The notes under the pieces: model-generated
The model's database searches: none
Told to the model about the DNA's origin: nothing
The model's input: only the letters and a program-made list of their open reading frames with translations
Translations under genes and position numbers: made by a program
Shown: piece after piece, positions 39,265 through 49,503 of the stretch
How the letters are laid out: every line of letters starts with the position of its first letter
Position numbering within the stretch: position 1 is the stretch's first letter
Source of the DNA: Halarchaeum grantii
GTDB lineage: Archaea > Halobacteriota > Halobacteria > Halobacteriales > Halobacteriaceae
Direction of reading: 5' to 3'
Assembly (NCBI RefSeq): GCF_014647455.2
Contig: NZ_BMPF01000002.1
Span: 654,015-718,014, forward strand
Length of the DNA stretch: 64,000 bases

Positions 39265-40044
39265 ATGGACGAGGACGTCATCGTCTCCGCCGAGTGGCTC
39301 GACGAGCACAGAGAGGACCCGGACGTCGTCGTCGTGGACGTCCGCGACGCGTGGGAGTACGACGGCATCGGACACGTCCCCGGCGCGGTGAACGTCCCCT
39401 TCGACTCCTTCCGCGGCGGCGGCGAGGAGGGGATGCTCCCGCCGGAGGACGAGTGGGCGGCCCTCCTCGGCAAGTACGGGGTCGACGGGGGGACGACGCT
39501 CGTCGCCTACGACGACACGCACGGCGTGTTCGCGGCGCGCTTCCTCGTCACCGCGCTCCTCTACGGGCACGACCGCCTCCGCCTCCTCGACGGCGACTAC
39601 TCGGCGTGGATGCAGGGCCACGAGACGAGCACCGAGTCCCCCGACGTCGAGGCGACGGAGTACACCGTCGAGCGGCCCGCCGACTCGCCGCTCGTCACGC
39701 TGGGCGACGTCGAGGCGGCGCTCGACGATCCGGAGGCCGTCGTCGTCGACACGCGCGAACCCGAGGAGTACGCCGAAGGCCACATCCCGGGCGCGGTGAA
39801 CCTCGACTGGAAGGAGGTCGTCGACGAGGAGACGCGCGGCCTCAAGGCCCGCACGACCGTGTCGGAGATCTTCGCGTCGAAGGGCGTGACCCCGGAGAAG
39901 CGCGTCGTCCTCTACTGCAACACGGCGCGGCGCATCAGCCATACGTTCGTCGTCCTGCGGTGGTTGGGCTACGACGACGTCGCGTTCTACGAGGGGAGCC
40001 TGACCGAGTGGGAGGCCGAGGGCAAACCGCTCGAGTCGGCCTAG
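39265..40044 (+). CDS. Thiosulfate sulfurtransferase-like (rhodanese, two domains)
   Basis: 259 residues. Two rhodanese domains: the first (residues 8-120) has D at the Cys position (AYDDTHG), hence inactive; the second has C218 in YCNTARR, a loop unlike CRIGERS and so perhaps with a different acceptor. Unlike most neighbours the start has a strong Shine-Dalgarno, AGGAGG at 39254-39259, five bases before the ATG, suggesting a leadered mRNA. Confidence 0.87.
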   Translation: MDEDVIVSAEWLDEHREDPDVVVVDVRDAWEYDGIGHVPGAVNVPFDSFRGGGEEGMLPPEDEWAALLGKYGVDGGTTLVAYDDTHGVFAARFLVTALLYGHDRLRLLDGDYSAWMQGHETSTESPDVEATEYTVERPADSPLVTLGDVEAALDDPEAVVVDTREPEEYAEGHIPGAVNLDWKEVVDEETRGLKARTTVSEIFASKGVTPEKRVVLYCNTARRISHTFVVLRWLGYDDVAFYEGSLTEWEAEGKPLESA

Positions 40045-41030
40045 TTCCTGTTCTTCCGTTCTTCGTCCGCGATGAGGGTGACGGCTTCGACGAGCAGCGC
40101 GACGATCAGCGGGCCGGCGATGATGCCGATGACGCCGACGGTGAGGAGGCCGCCGGTGAAGCCGATGAAGTAGAGGCTCCCGGGGAGGCGGGCGGTGTGT
40201 CGGGAGAGTCGGGGACGGACGACCGGGTCGGGGAGCCACGCGACGAGCGCGCCGGCGACGACGGTGACGAGCACCGCGCCGACGACGTTGCCGACGCTGA
40301 GCTGGTAGAGCGCGAACGCGCCGACGACGATGCTCGGGCCGACGATGGGGAGGAACTGGAGGACGGCACAGACGAGGGCGATGGTGACGGGGAAGGGATA
40401 CCCCAGTAGCCAGAAGACGGGGACGGCGACGAGGAAGGTGGCGAACGCGGTGGCGGCCTGCAGGACGTAGATGGCGTAGAGGGTGTCGCGGGCGCGACGC
40501 GCGAGCGCGCCGACGACGTCGTGATAGCGGAGGGGGACGGCGGCGAGGACGGCGGATTCGGCTTCCTCGTGGGCGACGAGGAGCGCGAAGACGAGGAGCG
40601 CGAAGAGCGTGAACTTCACGCCGAGGACGGGGAGCGCGCTGATGGCGTCGACGGCGAGCGCGCGGACGGTGTCGGTGAGCGGCCCGGTGAGAGTCGCGAC
40701 GTCGACGACGTAGCTGAACGTCCCGAAGCCGAGGACGAACTCGTCGGGGAGCGACTGAATGAGCGCGAGGACGCCGCTCGAACGGATGTAGAGGAGGTAG
40801 GCGAAGGCGGTGATCGGGAAGAGGACGCCGAGCGTCGCGGCGCTCGTGGTGGCGGCGGCCGCCCACCACGCGGGGAGCCGATGGTTCGCCCGGCGGTAGA
40901 CGGGGACGAGGAGGTAGGCGACGGTAGTGGCGAAGACCACGGTGCCGAGCACGCCGTGGAGGAGGACGGCGGCGAGCGCGGCGAGCGCGGCAAACAGGCC
41001 GATGAGGACGGTTCGTCGGGCGTACGGCAC
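40041..41030 (-). CDS. AI-2E family (PerM-like) membrane permease
   Basis: 329 residues from GTG 41030 (TTTTTA box ~25 bases upstream). About eight hydrophobic segments. Family features FLPIVGPSIVVGAFALY, PDPVVRPRLSRHTARLPG and the end GIIAGPLIVALLVEAVTLI are typical. AI-2E/PerM proteins include exporters and Na+/H+-type antiporters; cargo unknown. Overlaps the convergent rhodanese stop by 4 bases, divergent from the thiamine transporter. Confidence 0.83.
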   Translation of the reverse strand: MPYARRTVLIGLFAALAALAAVLLHGVLGTVVFATTVAYLLVPVYRRANHRLPAWWAAAATTSAATLGVLFPITAFAYLLYIRSSGVLALIQSLPDEFVLGFGTFSYVVDVATLTGPLTDTVRALAVDAISALPVLGVKFTLFALLVFALLVAHEEAESAVLAAVPLRYHDVVGALARRARDTLYAIYVLQAATAFATFLVAVPVFWLLGYPFPVTIALVCAVLQFLPIVGPSIVVGAFALYQLSVGNVVGAVLVTVVAGALVAWLPDPVVRPRLSRHTARLPGSLYFIGFTGGLLTVGVIGIIAGPLIVALLVEAVTLIADEERKNRN

Positions 41031-41116
41031 GCGCGGTGGTTCGCCCGGTGGAGGTAAAAAGACGCGGGGGACCCGTGACGCTCGCGGTTTCGAACCGACA
41101 GCCATGAGTATCACCG

Positions 41117-41128
41117 GGTGGGACCACC
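41117..41128. promoter_or_regulatory. Palindrome GGTGG-GA-CCACC before thiB
   Basis: 12-base perfect palindrome, five bases from the start of thiB (41134). It could be an operator for a thiamine-related regulator or chance in GC-rich DNA. Confidence 0.35.
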
Positions 41129-41133
41129 ACGTA

Positions 41134-42267
41134 ATGAAGCGACGCGACTACCTGCGGGCGGCGGGCGTGGCGGGCGCGCTCGGCCTCGCGGGCTGTACGG
41201 GCGACGGCGGGACGACCGAATCGACGACGGCGACGACGACGACGACGGGCTCGACGACCGCCGGGACGACGGGGACGGCGTCCGCGTCGCGGACGCTCAC
41301 GGTCGCGACCTATCCCTCCTACGTGGACGGGTCGGACTCGCCGGGCGCGTGGCTCAAGGAGCGCTTCGAGGCCGCCCACGACGACGTCACCGTCGAGTGG
41401 TCGACGCCCACCTCCGGCTCCTCGAACATCAACGAGTACATCCAGCGCGCGAAGCAGGGCGCGGCCATCGACGCGGACGTCTACGTCGGCCTGAACACGG
41501 ACGAACTCGTCCGCGTCGACCAGGAGCTCGACACGCAGTTGTTCGCCACGGTTCGCGACGACCTCACGCACGCCGCCGACGTGAAGGAGGGGCTGAACGT
41601 CGACCCGAAGGGCCGCGCGCTCCCCTACGACACCGGCTACGTCACGCCCGTCGTCGACGCGACGACCCTCGAGGTCGTCCCCGAGACCTTCGACGACCTC
41701 CTCCAGTCGCGCTACCGGGGCGACCTCCTCGCGGAGAACGCCCAGAGCTCCGACACGGGGAAGGCCTTCCTCCTCCACACCATCCACCAGCAGGGTGCCG
41801 ACGGATATCTCGACTACTGGCGCGACCTCCTCGACAACGACGTCCGCGTCCTCGACTCGTGGGACGCCGCCTACAACGCCTACACGAAGGGCGAGGCGCC
41901 GATGGTCGTCTCCTACTCGACGGCGAAGGTGTACGCCGCGAACCAGGGCGAGGACCTCGACAAGTATCAGGTCGCCTTCCTGAACGACGAGGGGTACGCG
42001 AACCCCGAGAGCATGGCCGTCTTCAGCGGGAGCGAGCGCCGGGAGCTCGCGACGGCGTTCGTCGACTTCCTGCTCTCCGAGGAGGCACAGAGAACGGTCC
42101 CGCAGCTGAACTACCAGTCGCCGGCGACGACCACGGGGTCGCTCTCGGGGAACTTCGCGAAGTACAACGAGGAGCCCGCGAACCCCGTGACCTTCACGTA
42201 CGACGAACTCGCAGGGAACGTCACGGAGTGGGTCGAGGAGTGGGCACGACTGGTCGCACAACACTGA
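41134..42267 (+). CDS. thiB: Thiamine ABC transporter substrate-binding lipoprotein
   Basis: 377 residues. Starts with a twin-arginine signal with lipobox: MKRRDYLRAAGVAGALGLAG then C21. A Thr-rich linker follows. The solute-binding domain resembles bacterial TbpA: LPYDTGYVTPVVD, SDTGKAFLLHTIHQ, SWDAAYNAYTKGEAPMVVSYST and EGYANPESMAVFSG. The lipid-anchored protein should capture thiamine or a phosphate ester outside the cell and pass it to ThiPQ. Start 41134 is chosen to keep the RRDYL signal at the N terminus; an ATG at 41104 would add 10 residues. Thiamine is inferred by family. Confidence 0.85.
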   Translation: MKRRDYLRAAGVAGALGLAGCTGDGGTTESTTATTTTTGSTTAGTTGTASASRTLTVATYPSYVDGSDSPGAWLKERFEAAHDDVTVEWSTPTSGSSNINEYIQRAKQGAAIDADVYVGLNTDELVRVDQELDTQLFATVRDDLTHAADVKEGLNVDPKGRALPYDTGYVTPVVDATTLEVVPETFDDLLQSRYRGDLLAENAQSSDTGKAFLLHTIHQQGADGYLDYWRDLLDNDVRVLDSWDAAYNAYTKGEAPMVVSYSTAKVYAANQGEDLDKYQVAFLNDEGYANPESMAVFSGSERRELATAFVDFLLSEEAQRTVPQLNYQSPATTTGSLSGNFAKYNEEPANPVTFTYDELAGNVTEWVEEWARLVAQH

Positions 42268-44032
42268 GCGCGCGGCTCTACGCGCTCGCCGACCGCATCG
42301 GCGCGCGCGGCGCGTTCCTCGGGACGCTCGCCGTCCTCGTCGTCGTCTTCTACTACCCCGTTGGCACGGTGCTGTTCGCCGCGTTCAGCGACGACGGCGC
42401 GCTCTCGCTCGCGCCCCTGTGGGCGACGCTCACCGACCCCTTCTACTTCGGCGTCCTCTCCGGAGTAATCGCCGACCCCGCGAGCGCGCCGGGCGCGCTC
42501 GTCGGCTGGGTCGAGGCGGGCTTCCCCGCCGTCCGCACCGGGCTCTTCGGCTTCACCGCCTACCTCGCCGTCCTCGGCACCGCGTGCGCGGTGCTCGTCG
42601 GCCTCCCCGGCGCGTACGTCCTCGCGCGCTACGAGTTCCCCGGCCGGGAGACGATTCGCTCGCTCACCGTCGTCCCGTTCGTCCTCCCCGCCATCATGGT
42701 CGCGGTCGGCTTCACCACGATGTTCGGGACGCACGGCACCCTCAACGACGTCCTCTCGGTCGTCGGCCTCCGCGTCGACGTCGCGTTCAGCCTCCCGCTC
42801 GTCGTCGCCGCGCTCACCTTCTACAACGCCCCGCTCGTCACGCGCTTCGTCGTCGCCGCCGCGGACACCGTCGACGTGCGCGCCGTCGAGACCGCACGCA
42901 CACTCGGCGCGCCGCGCTGGCGGGCGTTCCTCGACGTCGTCGCCCCCCAGCTGTTCCCCTCCTTCCTCGCGAGCGTCCTCCTCGTCTTCGTCTTCGACTT
43001 CATGGCGTTCCCAATCGTCCTCGCGTTGGGCGGGTTGCGCCTCGCCACCGTCGAGGTGTGGATCTACTCGCTCGCCGCCAACCTCGATCTCGGGGAGGCC
43101 GCCGCGCTCGCCGTCCTCGAAGCCGCCGTCACGCTCGGCGTCACCTACCTCTACCTACGCTACGAGCGCCGCGGCGGCTCCGGCACCGCCGGCGCCCGCG
43201 TCGAGCGCGTCCCCCTCGTCGGGCCGCCGAGCCTCGGACGCCTCCTCGCCGCCGCCTACGCCGTCGTCGCCGCCGTCCTCTACGTCGGCCCGCTCGCGAG
43301 CATGGTCGCGGAGAGCCTCACGCGCGCCGGCGGGTTCTCGCTCGCGAACTACGCTTTCCTCCTCGCCCAGCAGTTGGGGACCGGCGGCGCGCGCCCCACG
43401 GTCGCCGTCCAGAACAGCCTCCTCTTCGCCGTCGGCGCCGTCGCGCTCGCCGTCCCGATGGGCGTCAGCATCGCCGTCGTCACCAACCGGAGCGGGCGCC
43501 TCGCGCGCGTCGGCGGCGCGCTCCTGATGGCGCCGCTCGCCGTCAGCGGCGTCGTCACCGGCATCGGCCTCCTGCAGGGCCTCGTCTTCGGCGTCGACGT
43601 CCTCGGACACCACATCGCGGTCACGGGCCCGGTCGCCATCGTCGCCGCGCACGCCGTAGGTGGATATCCGTTCGTCGTGCGGAACGTCGCGCCCCTCCTC
43701 GCGCGCGTCGACGACGACCTCGTCGCCGCCGCCCGCACGCTCGGCGCCGGCCCCGCGCGAGCGTTCCGGGACGTGACGCTCCCGCTCGTCGCGCCGGGCG
43801 TCGTCGCGGGCGCCGCGTTCGCGTTCGCCATCAGCGTCGGCGAGTTCAACGCGACTATCGTGCTCGCGCGCGACACCGCCTCCTACACGATGCCGGTCGC
43901 CCTCGAACGATACCTCTCGAACCCCTCGGTCGGTCCCTATCTCGGCCCCGCGGCCGCGATGGGCACCGTCCTCCTCTGTGTCACCGCGGTGAGCTTCGTC
44001 GTCGTCGAACGCCTCGGCGGGCGGTGGGAGCC

Positions 44033-44036
<4 letters not shown>
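42240..44036 (+). CDS. thiP: Thiamine ABC transporter permease (fused pair of permease domains)
   Basis: 598 residues from GTG 42240, overlapping thiB by 28 bases; GTG 42225 is possible. About 12 helices in two homologous halves, each with the EAA-type loop: VETARTLGAPRWRAFLDVVAPQ and AARTLGAGPARAFRDVTLPL. This fused layout matches ThiP. A four-Glu/Arg linker (YERRGGSGTAG) divides the halves. Stop overlaps the thiQ start (GTGA), making a three-gene operon. Confidence 0.85.
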
Positions 44037-45058
<1,022 letters not shown>

Positions 45059-45736
45059 TCAGGGCGCGACGCCGACCGTGAGGAGGGTGCCCCAGCGACG
45101 ATAGCGGTCCACCATCGCCTCGCGCGACTCGAAGCCCTCGTGGGGGAACGCGGCGGCGTCGGGGATCTCGATGTCGCGGTCGGCGACGGTGTCCTGCTCG
45201 GCGACGTGGAGGCCGGCCGCGCGGAACGTCTCCCTGTACTCCGCGCGCGACCAGCGCGTCATCTCCACGGAGATGTCCGCCTGCCAGTCGTGCGAGTGGA
45301 CGTTCTCCTCGTAGTAGTTCACCGCGCAGTAGAAGGTCCCGCCGGGCCGGAGGACGCGCCGGACCTCCTCGAGCGTCTCGAGGGGGTCGGCGGCGTAATA
45401 GAACGCCTCCATCGAGAAGACGTGGTCGAGGCTGTCGTCGGCGAACGGGAGGTCGCCGAAGTCGCCGACGACGTAGCCGACGTCGGGGTCGTCCGTGTAG
45501 GCGCGGGCGTTGCGCGTCATCTCCGGGGAGCCGTCGAGGCCGTAGCCGCGTCCGATGCCGCGCTCGCGGAGCGCGCGCAGCGCGTACCCCGACCCCGTCC
45601 CGAGGTCGAGGACCGCGTCGGACTCCTCGACCGGCATCCGTGCGAGGACGTGCTTCGCGGTGTGCCAGTGGCGTTCCTCCATCCCCTTATCGCGGCCCGA
45701 CGCCGCCCAGTCGTCGAACTCCTCGCGTACGCTCAT
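45059..45736 (-). CDS. Class I SAM-dependent methyltransferase
   Basis: 225 residues. SAM motif I VLDLGTGSGYALRAL, acidic motif II GLDGSPEMTRNA, post-II VVGDFGDLPFADDSLDHV, motif III LRPGGTFYCAVNYY. Ubiquinone/menaquinone-type or small-molecule substrate unknown. Followed on the other strand by thiQ (one base gap, convergent). A TATA-like GGTTTTAC box lies ~27 bases upstream of the ATG. Confidence 0.83.
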   Translation of the reverse strand: MSVREEFDDWAASGRDKGMEERHWHTAKHVLARMPVEESDAVLDLGTGSGYALRALRERGIGRGYGLDGSPEMTRNARAYTDDPDVGYVVGDFGDLPFADDSLDHVFSMEAFYYAADPLETLEEVRRVLRPGGTFYCAVNYYEENVHSHDWQADISVEMTRWSRAEYRETFRAAGLHVAEQDTVADRDIEIPDAAAFPHEGFESREAMVDRYRRWGTLLTVGVAP

Positions 45737-45976
45737 GGCGGTCGGAGGGTCGTCGGCGAGTAAAACCGTTCGGTGACCGGGCGGGTGGTCGAGGGACCGG
45801 CGGTCGCGCGCACCGACCCCGCGACGCACGCCGTCACGGGCGACGGGGAGTCCCGCGAGGACACCGACGACCGGCCGTGAGGGCGGCCCGGGGGGCGACC
45901 GCTTCGCCGGGAAGTCCACCGGCTTCCGGGAGCGGAAGCGAGTGGCTTTATTCGCGGGCGCCGCGAGGATGGAACC

Positions 45977-46414
45977 ATGGTCGGTCGGAGCAAGCGCTAC
46001 GCCTTCGCGGACACCGCCCAGCAGGTCGTCGGCGGCTTCCTGCTCGCCGGGCCGTTCGTCGTCACCGAGGAGGTGTGGGTGCTCGCGAGTCGGATGGGGT
46101 GGTACCACGTCGCGCTCACGCTCGGGCTCATCGCCGCCATCGGCTACGGCGCGCTCTATCAGGCGGACGACGACCGCGACCCGGACAGGGAAGCCGAAGT
46201 CGCCGGCGTCCCCCTCCGGTTCGTCTCGCTCATGGCCGTCTCCTTCGGCGCCGTCCTCCTGCTCGCGATCTCCTTCCGCGCGCCCACGACGTTCGCGACG
46301 AACCTCGAACTGCGACTCGACGCGGTCGGCCTCGCCGTCTTCACCCTGAAAGCGACGAGCGTCGGCGCCGTCTTCAGCGTCGTCGGCGCCGCGACGGCGG
46401 ACAGCGTCTTCTAG
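45977..46414 (+). CDS. DUF2391-type membrane protein
   Basis: 145 residues, three or four helices. Family cues QQVVGGFLLAGPFVVTEEVW, a central acidic loop (DDDRDPDREAEV), SFGAVLLLAISFRAPTTF, and a short end VFSVVGAATADSVF. The 48-base 3' end encoding the last 15 codons is exactly repeated downstream, split by a palindromic insert. TTTATTC box ~30 bases upstream. Confidence 0.72.
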   Translation: MVGRSKRYAFADTAQQVVGGFLLAGPFVVTEEVWVLASRMGWYHVALTLGLIAAIGYGALYQADDDRDPDREAEVAGVPLRFVSLMAVSFGAVLLLAISFRAPTTFATNLELRLDAVGLAVFTLKATSVGAVFSVVGAATADSVF

Positions 46415-46526
46415 GGGCGATGCCGTCTTCAGCGTCGTCGGCGTTCACGAGACGCCGCGCGTCTCGTGAGCCAGTCGGGACGCGGAGCGTTCCGACGCTG
46501 CCGCGACGGCGGACAGCGTCTTCTAG
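46367..46526 (+). repeat. 48-base gene-end duplication split by a 57-base palindromic insert
   Basis: Copy 1 (46367-46414) is the last 48 bases of the DUF2391 gene including its TAG. Copy 2 is identical but interrupted: left half 46422-46443, insert 46444-46500, right half 46501-46526. The insert holds two hairpins, CACGAGACGC/GCGTCTCGTG (46446-46455/46459-46468) and GTCGGGACGC/GCGTTCCGAC (one G-U pair). A degenerate third copy of the same end follows (46530-46585). Confidence 0.8.
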
Positions 46527-46682
46527 TGGCGGCGCCGTCTGCACGACGGCGGATTCGCGAGTCGCCGCGACGGCGTGCGGCGTCCGCTGAGCGCGCTCGA
46601 CGCGGGCGCAACTGTCGCGTCGCCGCCCATGGGAGACGCCAACACCACCTACCACTAAGTCGGTGCCACGCACCCATCGAGT

Positions 46683-47261
46683 ATGGACTACCGGCTCGCG
46701 ATCGACGGCGCCCCCGAGACGGTCCCGGGCGGCACCGCCGTCCTCCTCCTGCATCCCAGCATCGGGGAGACCGACCGCATCGACACCGACTTCCTCAAGA
46801 CCGACACCGACGCCTTCCTCGTCATCTCCACGCGCACCACAGCGCGCGAAGTGATGCAGAAACTCGACCACTACGACGTGGACGAGACGCGCGCCCAGAT
46901 CCTCGACACGCTCTCCGTCGACCGGGGCTACTCGCGGCGCAGCGGGAACAACGTCCGCTACGTCTCCTCGCCGGACGACGTCGAGGGCATCTGCACCGTC
47001 ACCGAGGAGTTCCTCGCCGAGCAAGAGGGGAAGCGCCGCGTCAGCTTCGACTCCATCACCGAGCTCGCCTACTACGCCGACGAGGACCGCGCCGTCGACG
47101 CGCTCGAACGCATGGCGCGTCTCCTCGAGGCCTACGACGCCGTCGGTCTCTTCCACGTCTCCACCGAGGTCCACGACGAGGAGACCATCGAGCGCTTCCG
47201 CGCGTGCTGTGACGGCGTCCTCGACCTCCACGAAGACGGGAGCGTCGACGCCGACTTCTAG
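46683..47261 (+). CDS. RecA-superfamily-like (KaiC/HTR-like) haloarchaeal protein
   Basis: 192 residues of a soluble alpha/beta fold. Strands and helices alternate as in the C-terminal part of RecA-fold ATPases or DUF835-type proteins: GTAVLLLHPS, ETDRIDTDFLKTDTDAFLVIST, YYADEDRAVDALERMARLLEAYDAVGLFHVS, VLDLHEDG. No Walker A is present, so it is likely non-catalytic. Assignment by shape only. The ATG follows the repeat-rich gap. Confidence 0.45.
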   Translation: MDYRLAIDGAPETVPGGTAVLLLHPSIGETDRIDTDFLKTDTDAFLVISTRTTAREVMQKLDHYDVDETRAQILDTLSVDRGYSRRSGNNVRYVSSPDDVEGICTVTEEFLAEQEGKRRVSFDSITELAYYADEDRAVDALERMARLLEAYDAVGLFHVSTEVHDEETIERFRACCDGVLDLHEDGSVDADF

Positions 47262-47408
47262 AGCGGACGCGGGGTCCGGTGGAAACGACGGTGGCCGTAG
47301 CGGCGCGGTCCCGCACCGCGTGATGGGTTCGGGGGCTCGGCGAGCGGCCGCCCGCGTCCAGCGGGTCTGGCGGAACACTACGGGCGAGCGAACAGCGCGA
47401 GCGAGGGC

Positions 47409-48185
47409 TTAGGAGAAGACCTTCTCCGCCCACGTCACCGCGTAGGACGCGCCGTGTTCGCGGTACGCGAGCGCGTCGAGCGCATCGAACGGCGCCGGGA
47501 CGTCGAGGCCGTGCTTGACGCCGCCCGCGGCGAGTTCGGCCGCGTCCGGGAACGACGTCTCACCGCGCGCCACGGCGCGCCCGAGGCCGTCGAGGCGGGG
47601 CTGGAGGCGCTCGCCCGCGTCCGCCCACGCGTCGGCGAGCATCGCGCGCCCCTCGGCGTCCGCCCAGGACGCGAAGACCTCGCGCGTGTGCAGGCCGACG
47701 TAGGCGTCGAAGACCGCGAGGGCGAGTTGATACGTGGCCGTCGGGTCCGTCGGCGTCGCCGCCGCGAACGCCGGATACGACTCGCCGAAGAACCCGAGGA
47801 AGTGCTCCGGGACGCCGAGACCGGCCTGCACGAGCGCCTCCGCGACGAGGAAGGAGACGAAGTCATCCGGAGAGCCCTCGATGCGTGGCTTCACGAGCAC
47901 CACGGGCGGCGTCGTCTGCGTCGTCCACGCGACGCTCCCGTCGCCGGGCGCGCCGACGACGACGTCGTCGCCGACGAGTCGGTCCAGTATTTCGGGGTGC
48001 TCGGCGGGGAGCCAGTCCGCCGAGTAGCCGCGCGGCTCGACGCCGTCGACCACCATCATGAGGTCGGTGAGCGCCGAGGTGGGGAGCACCTCGAAGTCGC
48101 GTTCCGTGTCGTAGACGAGCGCGCCCGGCGCGTGCTCGTCGCGGACGGCGACGACGTCCGGATGGAGGTCCCGTTCGTCGAACAT
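47409..48185 (-). CDS. Conserved-type haloarchaeal protein of unknown function
   Basis: 258 residues, soluble and acidic, with no motif I recognise. Landmarks: YDTERDFEVLPTSALTDLMM, PPVVLVKPRIEGSPDDFVSF, LGVPEHFLGFFGESYPAFA, YQLALAVFDAYVGLHTREVF, GVKHGLDVPAPFDALDALAY. Mostly helical in the second half. Its ATG overlaps the stop of the 28-residue membrane microprotein (TGATG), so both are probably expressed together. Confidence 0.75.
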   Translation of the reverse strand: MFDERDLHPDVVAVRDEHAPGALVYDTERDFEVLPTSALTDLMMVVDGVEPRGYSADWLPAEHPEILDRLVGDDVVVGAPGDGSVAWTTQTTPPVVLVKPRIEGSPDDFVSFLVAEALVQAGLGVPEHFLGFFGESYPAFAAATPTDPTATYQLALAVFDAYVGLHTREVFASWADAEGRAMLADAWADAGERLQPRLDGLGRAVARGETSFPDAAELAAGGVKHGLDVPAPFDALDALAYREHGASYAVTWAEKVFS

Positions 48186-48271
48186 CAGCCCATCGAGCTC
48201 ACGATGAGCGCGAGGGAGGCGATCGCGGAGAGTCCGACGGTCGTGAGGACGATCTTCGTGGCCGTGCTCAT
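48185..48271 (-). CDS. Single-span membrane microprotein (28 aa)
   Basis: Reads MSTATKIVLTTVGLSAIASL and ends ALIVSSMG. One hydrophobic helix preceded by Lys. A TTTTAAG box (rev. of 48295-48301) lies ~27 bases upstream, so a leaderless transcript starts at this ATG; its stop overlaps the start of the next gene as TGATG. Good promoter, good coupling and a real membrane segment all argue for a genuine gene. Confidence 0.6.
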   Translation of the reverse strand: MSTATKIVLTTVGLSAIASLALIVSSMG

Positions 48272-48368
48272 ACACGCCGGTCCGCGCCGAATACACTTAA
48301 AATCGGGCAGTTCGCACTCGGAGTGGGGGACGCGACAGCGGCGATGCCAGTCGGCACCGCGCCGGCCT

Positions 48369-49358
48369 TCAGTCAGCGCGCTCCGGCGCGGCGGGCTCGC
48401 CGCCGGACGTCGCGTCGCCCTGCGCGGCGAAGTAGGAGGCGAGCGCCGGCCCCGTGACGTTGTGCCAGACGCTGAAGAGCGCGGGCGCGAGCGCCGCGAG
48501 CGGGCTGAAGTGCGCCGTCGCGAGCGCCACCGCCAGTCCCGAGTTCTGCAGGCCGACCTCGAACGTGGTCGCGCGCACGCGGTCCTCGCTCATCCCCGTC
48601 GCGCGCCCGGCGAGGTTCCCCGCGGTCAAGCCGATGCCGTTGTGGAGGACGACCGCCGCGATGGCGCCGGCGGCGGCACCGAGGATGGCGCCCTTGTTCG
48701 CGGCGACGACGGCCGCGACGATTGCGACGATCGCCGCCACCGAGACCGTCGGGAAGACGGTCAGGCCGACCTCAGCGAGGCGCGGCGCGTACCGGTCGAG
48801 CAGGTAGCGAAGCGCGAACCCGGCGAGCACCGGGACGAAGACGACGCGCACGATGTCCGTGAACAGCGACGCGAACGTCACGTCGATGGTCGCGCCCGCG
48901 AGCGTCACCACCCACGCCGGCATCAGGAGCGGCGCCGTCAGCGTCGTCACCGTCGTGATCGAGACGGAGAGCGCGACGTCGCCCTTCCCGAGATACGTCA
49001 TCACGTTCGACGCCGTCCCGCCGGGCGCCGCACCGACGAGCACCACGCCGAGCGCGAGTTGGGTCGGGAGCCCGAGGACGAGCGTGAGCGCGTACGCCGC
49101 CACCGGCATCACGAGCCACTGCGTCAGCGCGCCGATGGCGACGTCGCGCGGGCGCTCGACGATGCGACGGAAGTCCTCCGGCAGGAGCGTCAGCCCCATG
49201 CCGAGCATGATCAGACCGAGCAGCGGCGTGATATAGGGGAGAATCGGCGTGAAGACGCCCGGCACGTAGAGCGCGAGCGCCGCCGCCGCGAGGACCCAGA
49301 GGACGAAGAGCTTGTTCGCGTACGACGCGACCGTTTCGAGGGTATCGAGCGCGCTCAT
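48369..49358 (-). CDS. Bile acid:sodium symporter (BASS) family transporter
   Basis: 329 residues, 8-10 helices. Signature features of BASS: ITPLLGLIMLGMGLTLLPEDF, VVLVGAAPGGTASNVMTYLGKGD (Na+-site region), and GLQNSGLAVALATAHFSP in the second half. Organic-acid transport with Na+; substrate unknown. The C terminus is an acidic tail. Confidence 0.88.
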   Translation of the reverse strand: MSALDTLETVASYANKLFVLWVLAAAALALYVPGVFTPILPYITPLLGLIMLGMGLTLLPEDFRRIVERPRDVAIGALTQWLVMPVAAYALTLVLGLPTQLALGVVLVGAAPGGTASNVMTYLGKGDVALSVSITTVTTLTAPLLMPAWVVTLAGATIDVTFASLFTDIVRVVFVPVLAGFALRYLLDRYAPRLAEVGLTVFPTVSVAAIVAIVAAVVAANKGAILGAAAGAIAAVVLHNGIGLTAGNLAGRATGMSEDRVRATTFEVGLQNSGLAVALATAHFSPLAALAPALFSVWHNVTGPALASYFAAQGDATSGGEPAAPERAD

Positions 49359-49503
49359 CCGCGCTCACCCGCGACGAGGAAACTGGACATTCGTCGGATA
49401 TAGTCGGATGGGGGCACAAGAGGATGCGACTGCCGTCAGATGTTGCCAGAGCCGAGCGCGGCGGCGCCCGCCGTTCGGCGTCAATCGCCCGGGAATCGCG
49501 CGC

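Noticed and set aside
41101..41140. TPP riboswitch upstream of thiB
   Set aside because: Only about 100 bases separate the divergent starts and no CTGAGA/ACCTGA-type THI-box conservation is seen.
39250..42264. 1004-residue minus-strand open frame
   Set aside because: Covers two sense genes and their gap; composition is shadow-type Arg/Val/Asp-rich, with no recognisable domain.
47300..47320. Hairpin CGCGGT/ACCGCG as a terminator of the 46683 gene
   Set aside because: Six-base stem without a T run in 70% GC DNA is within chance expectation.
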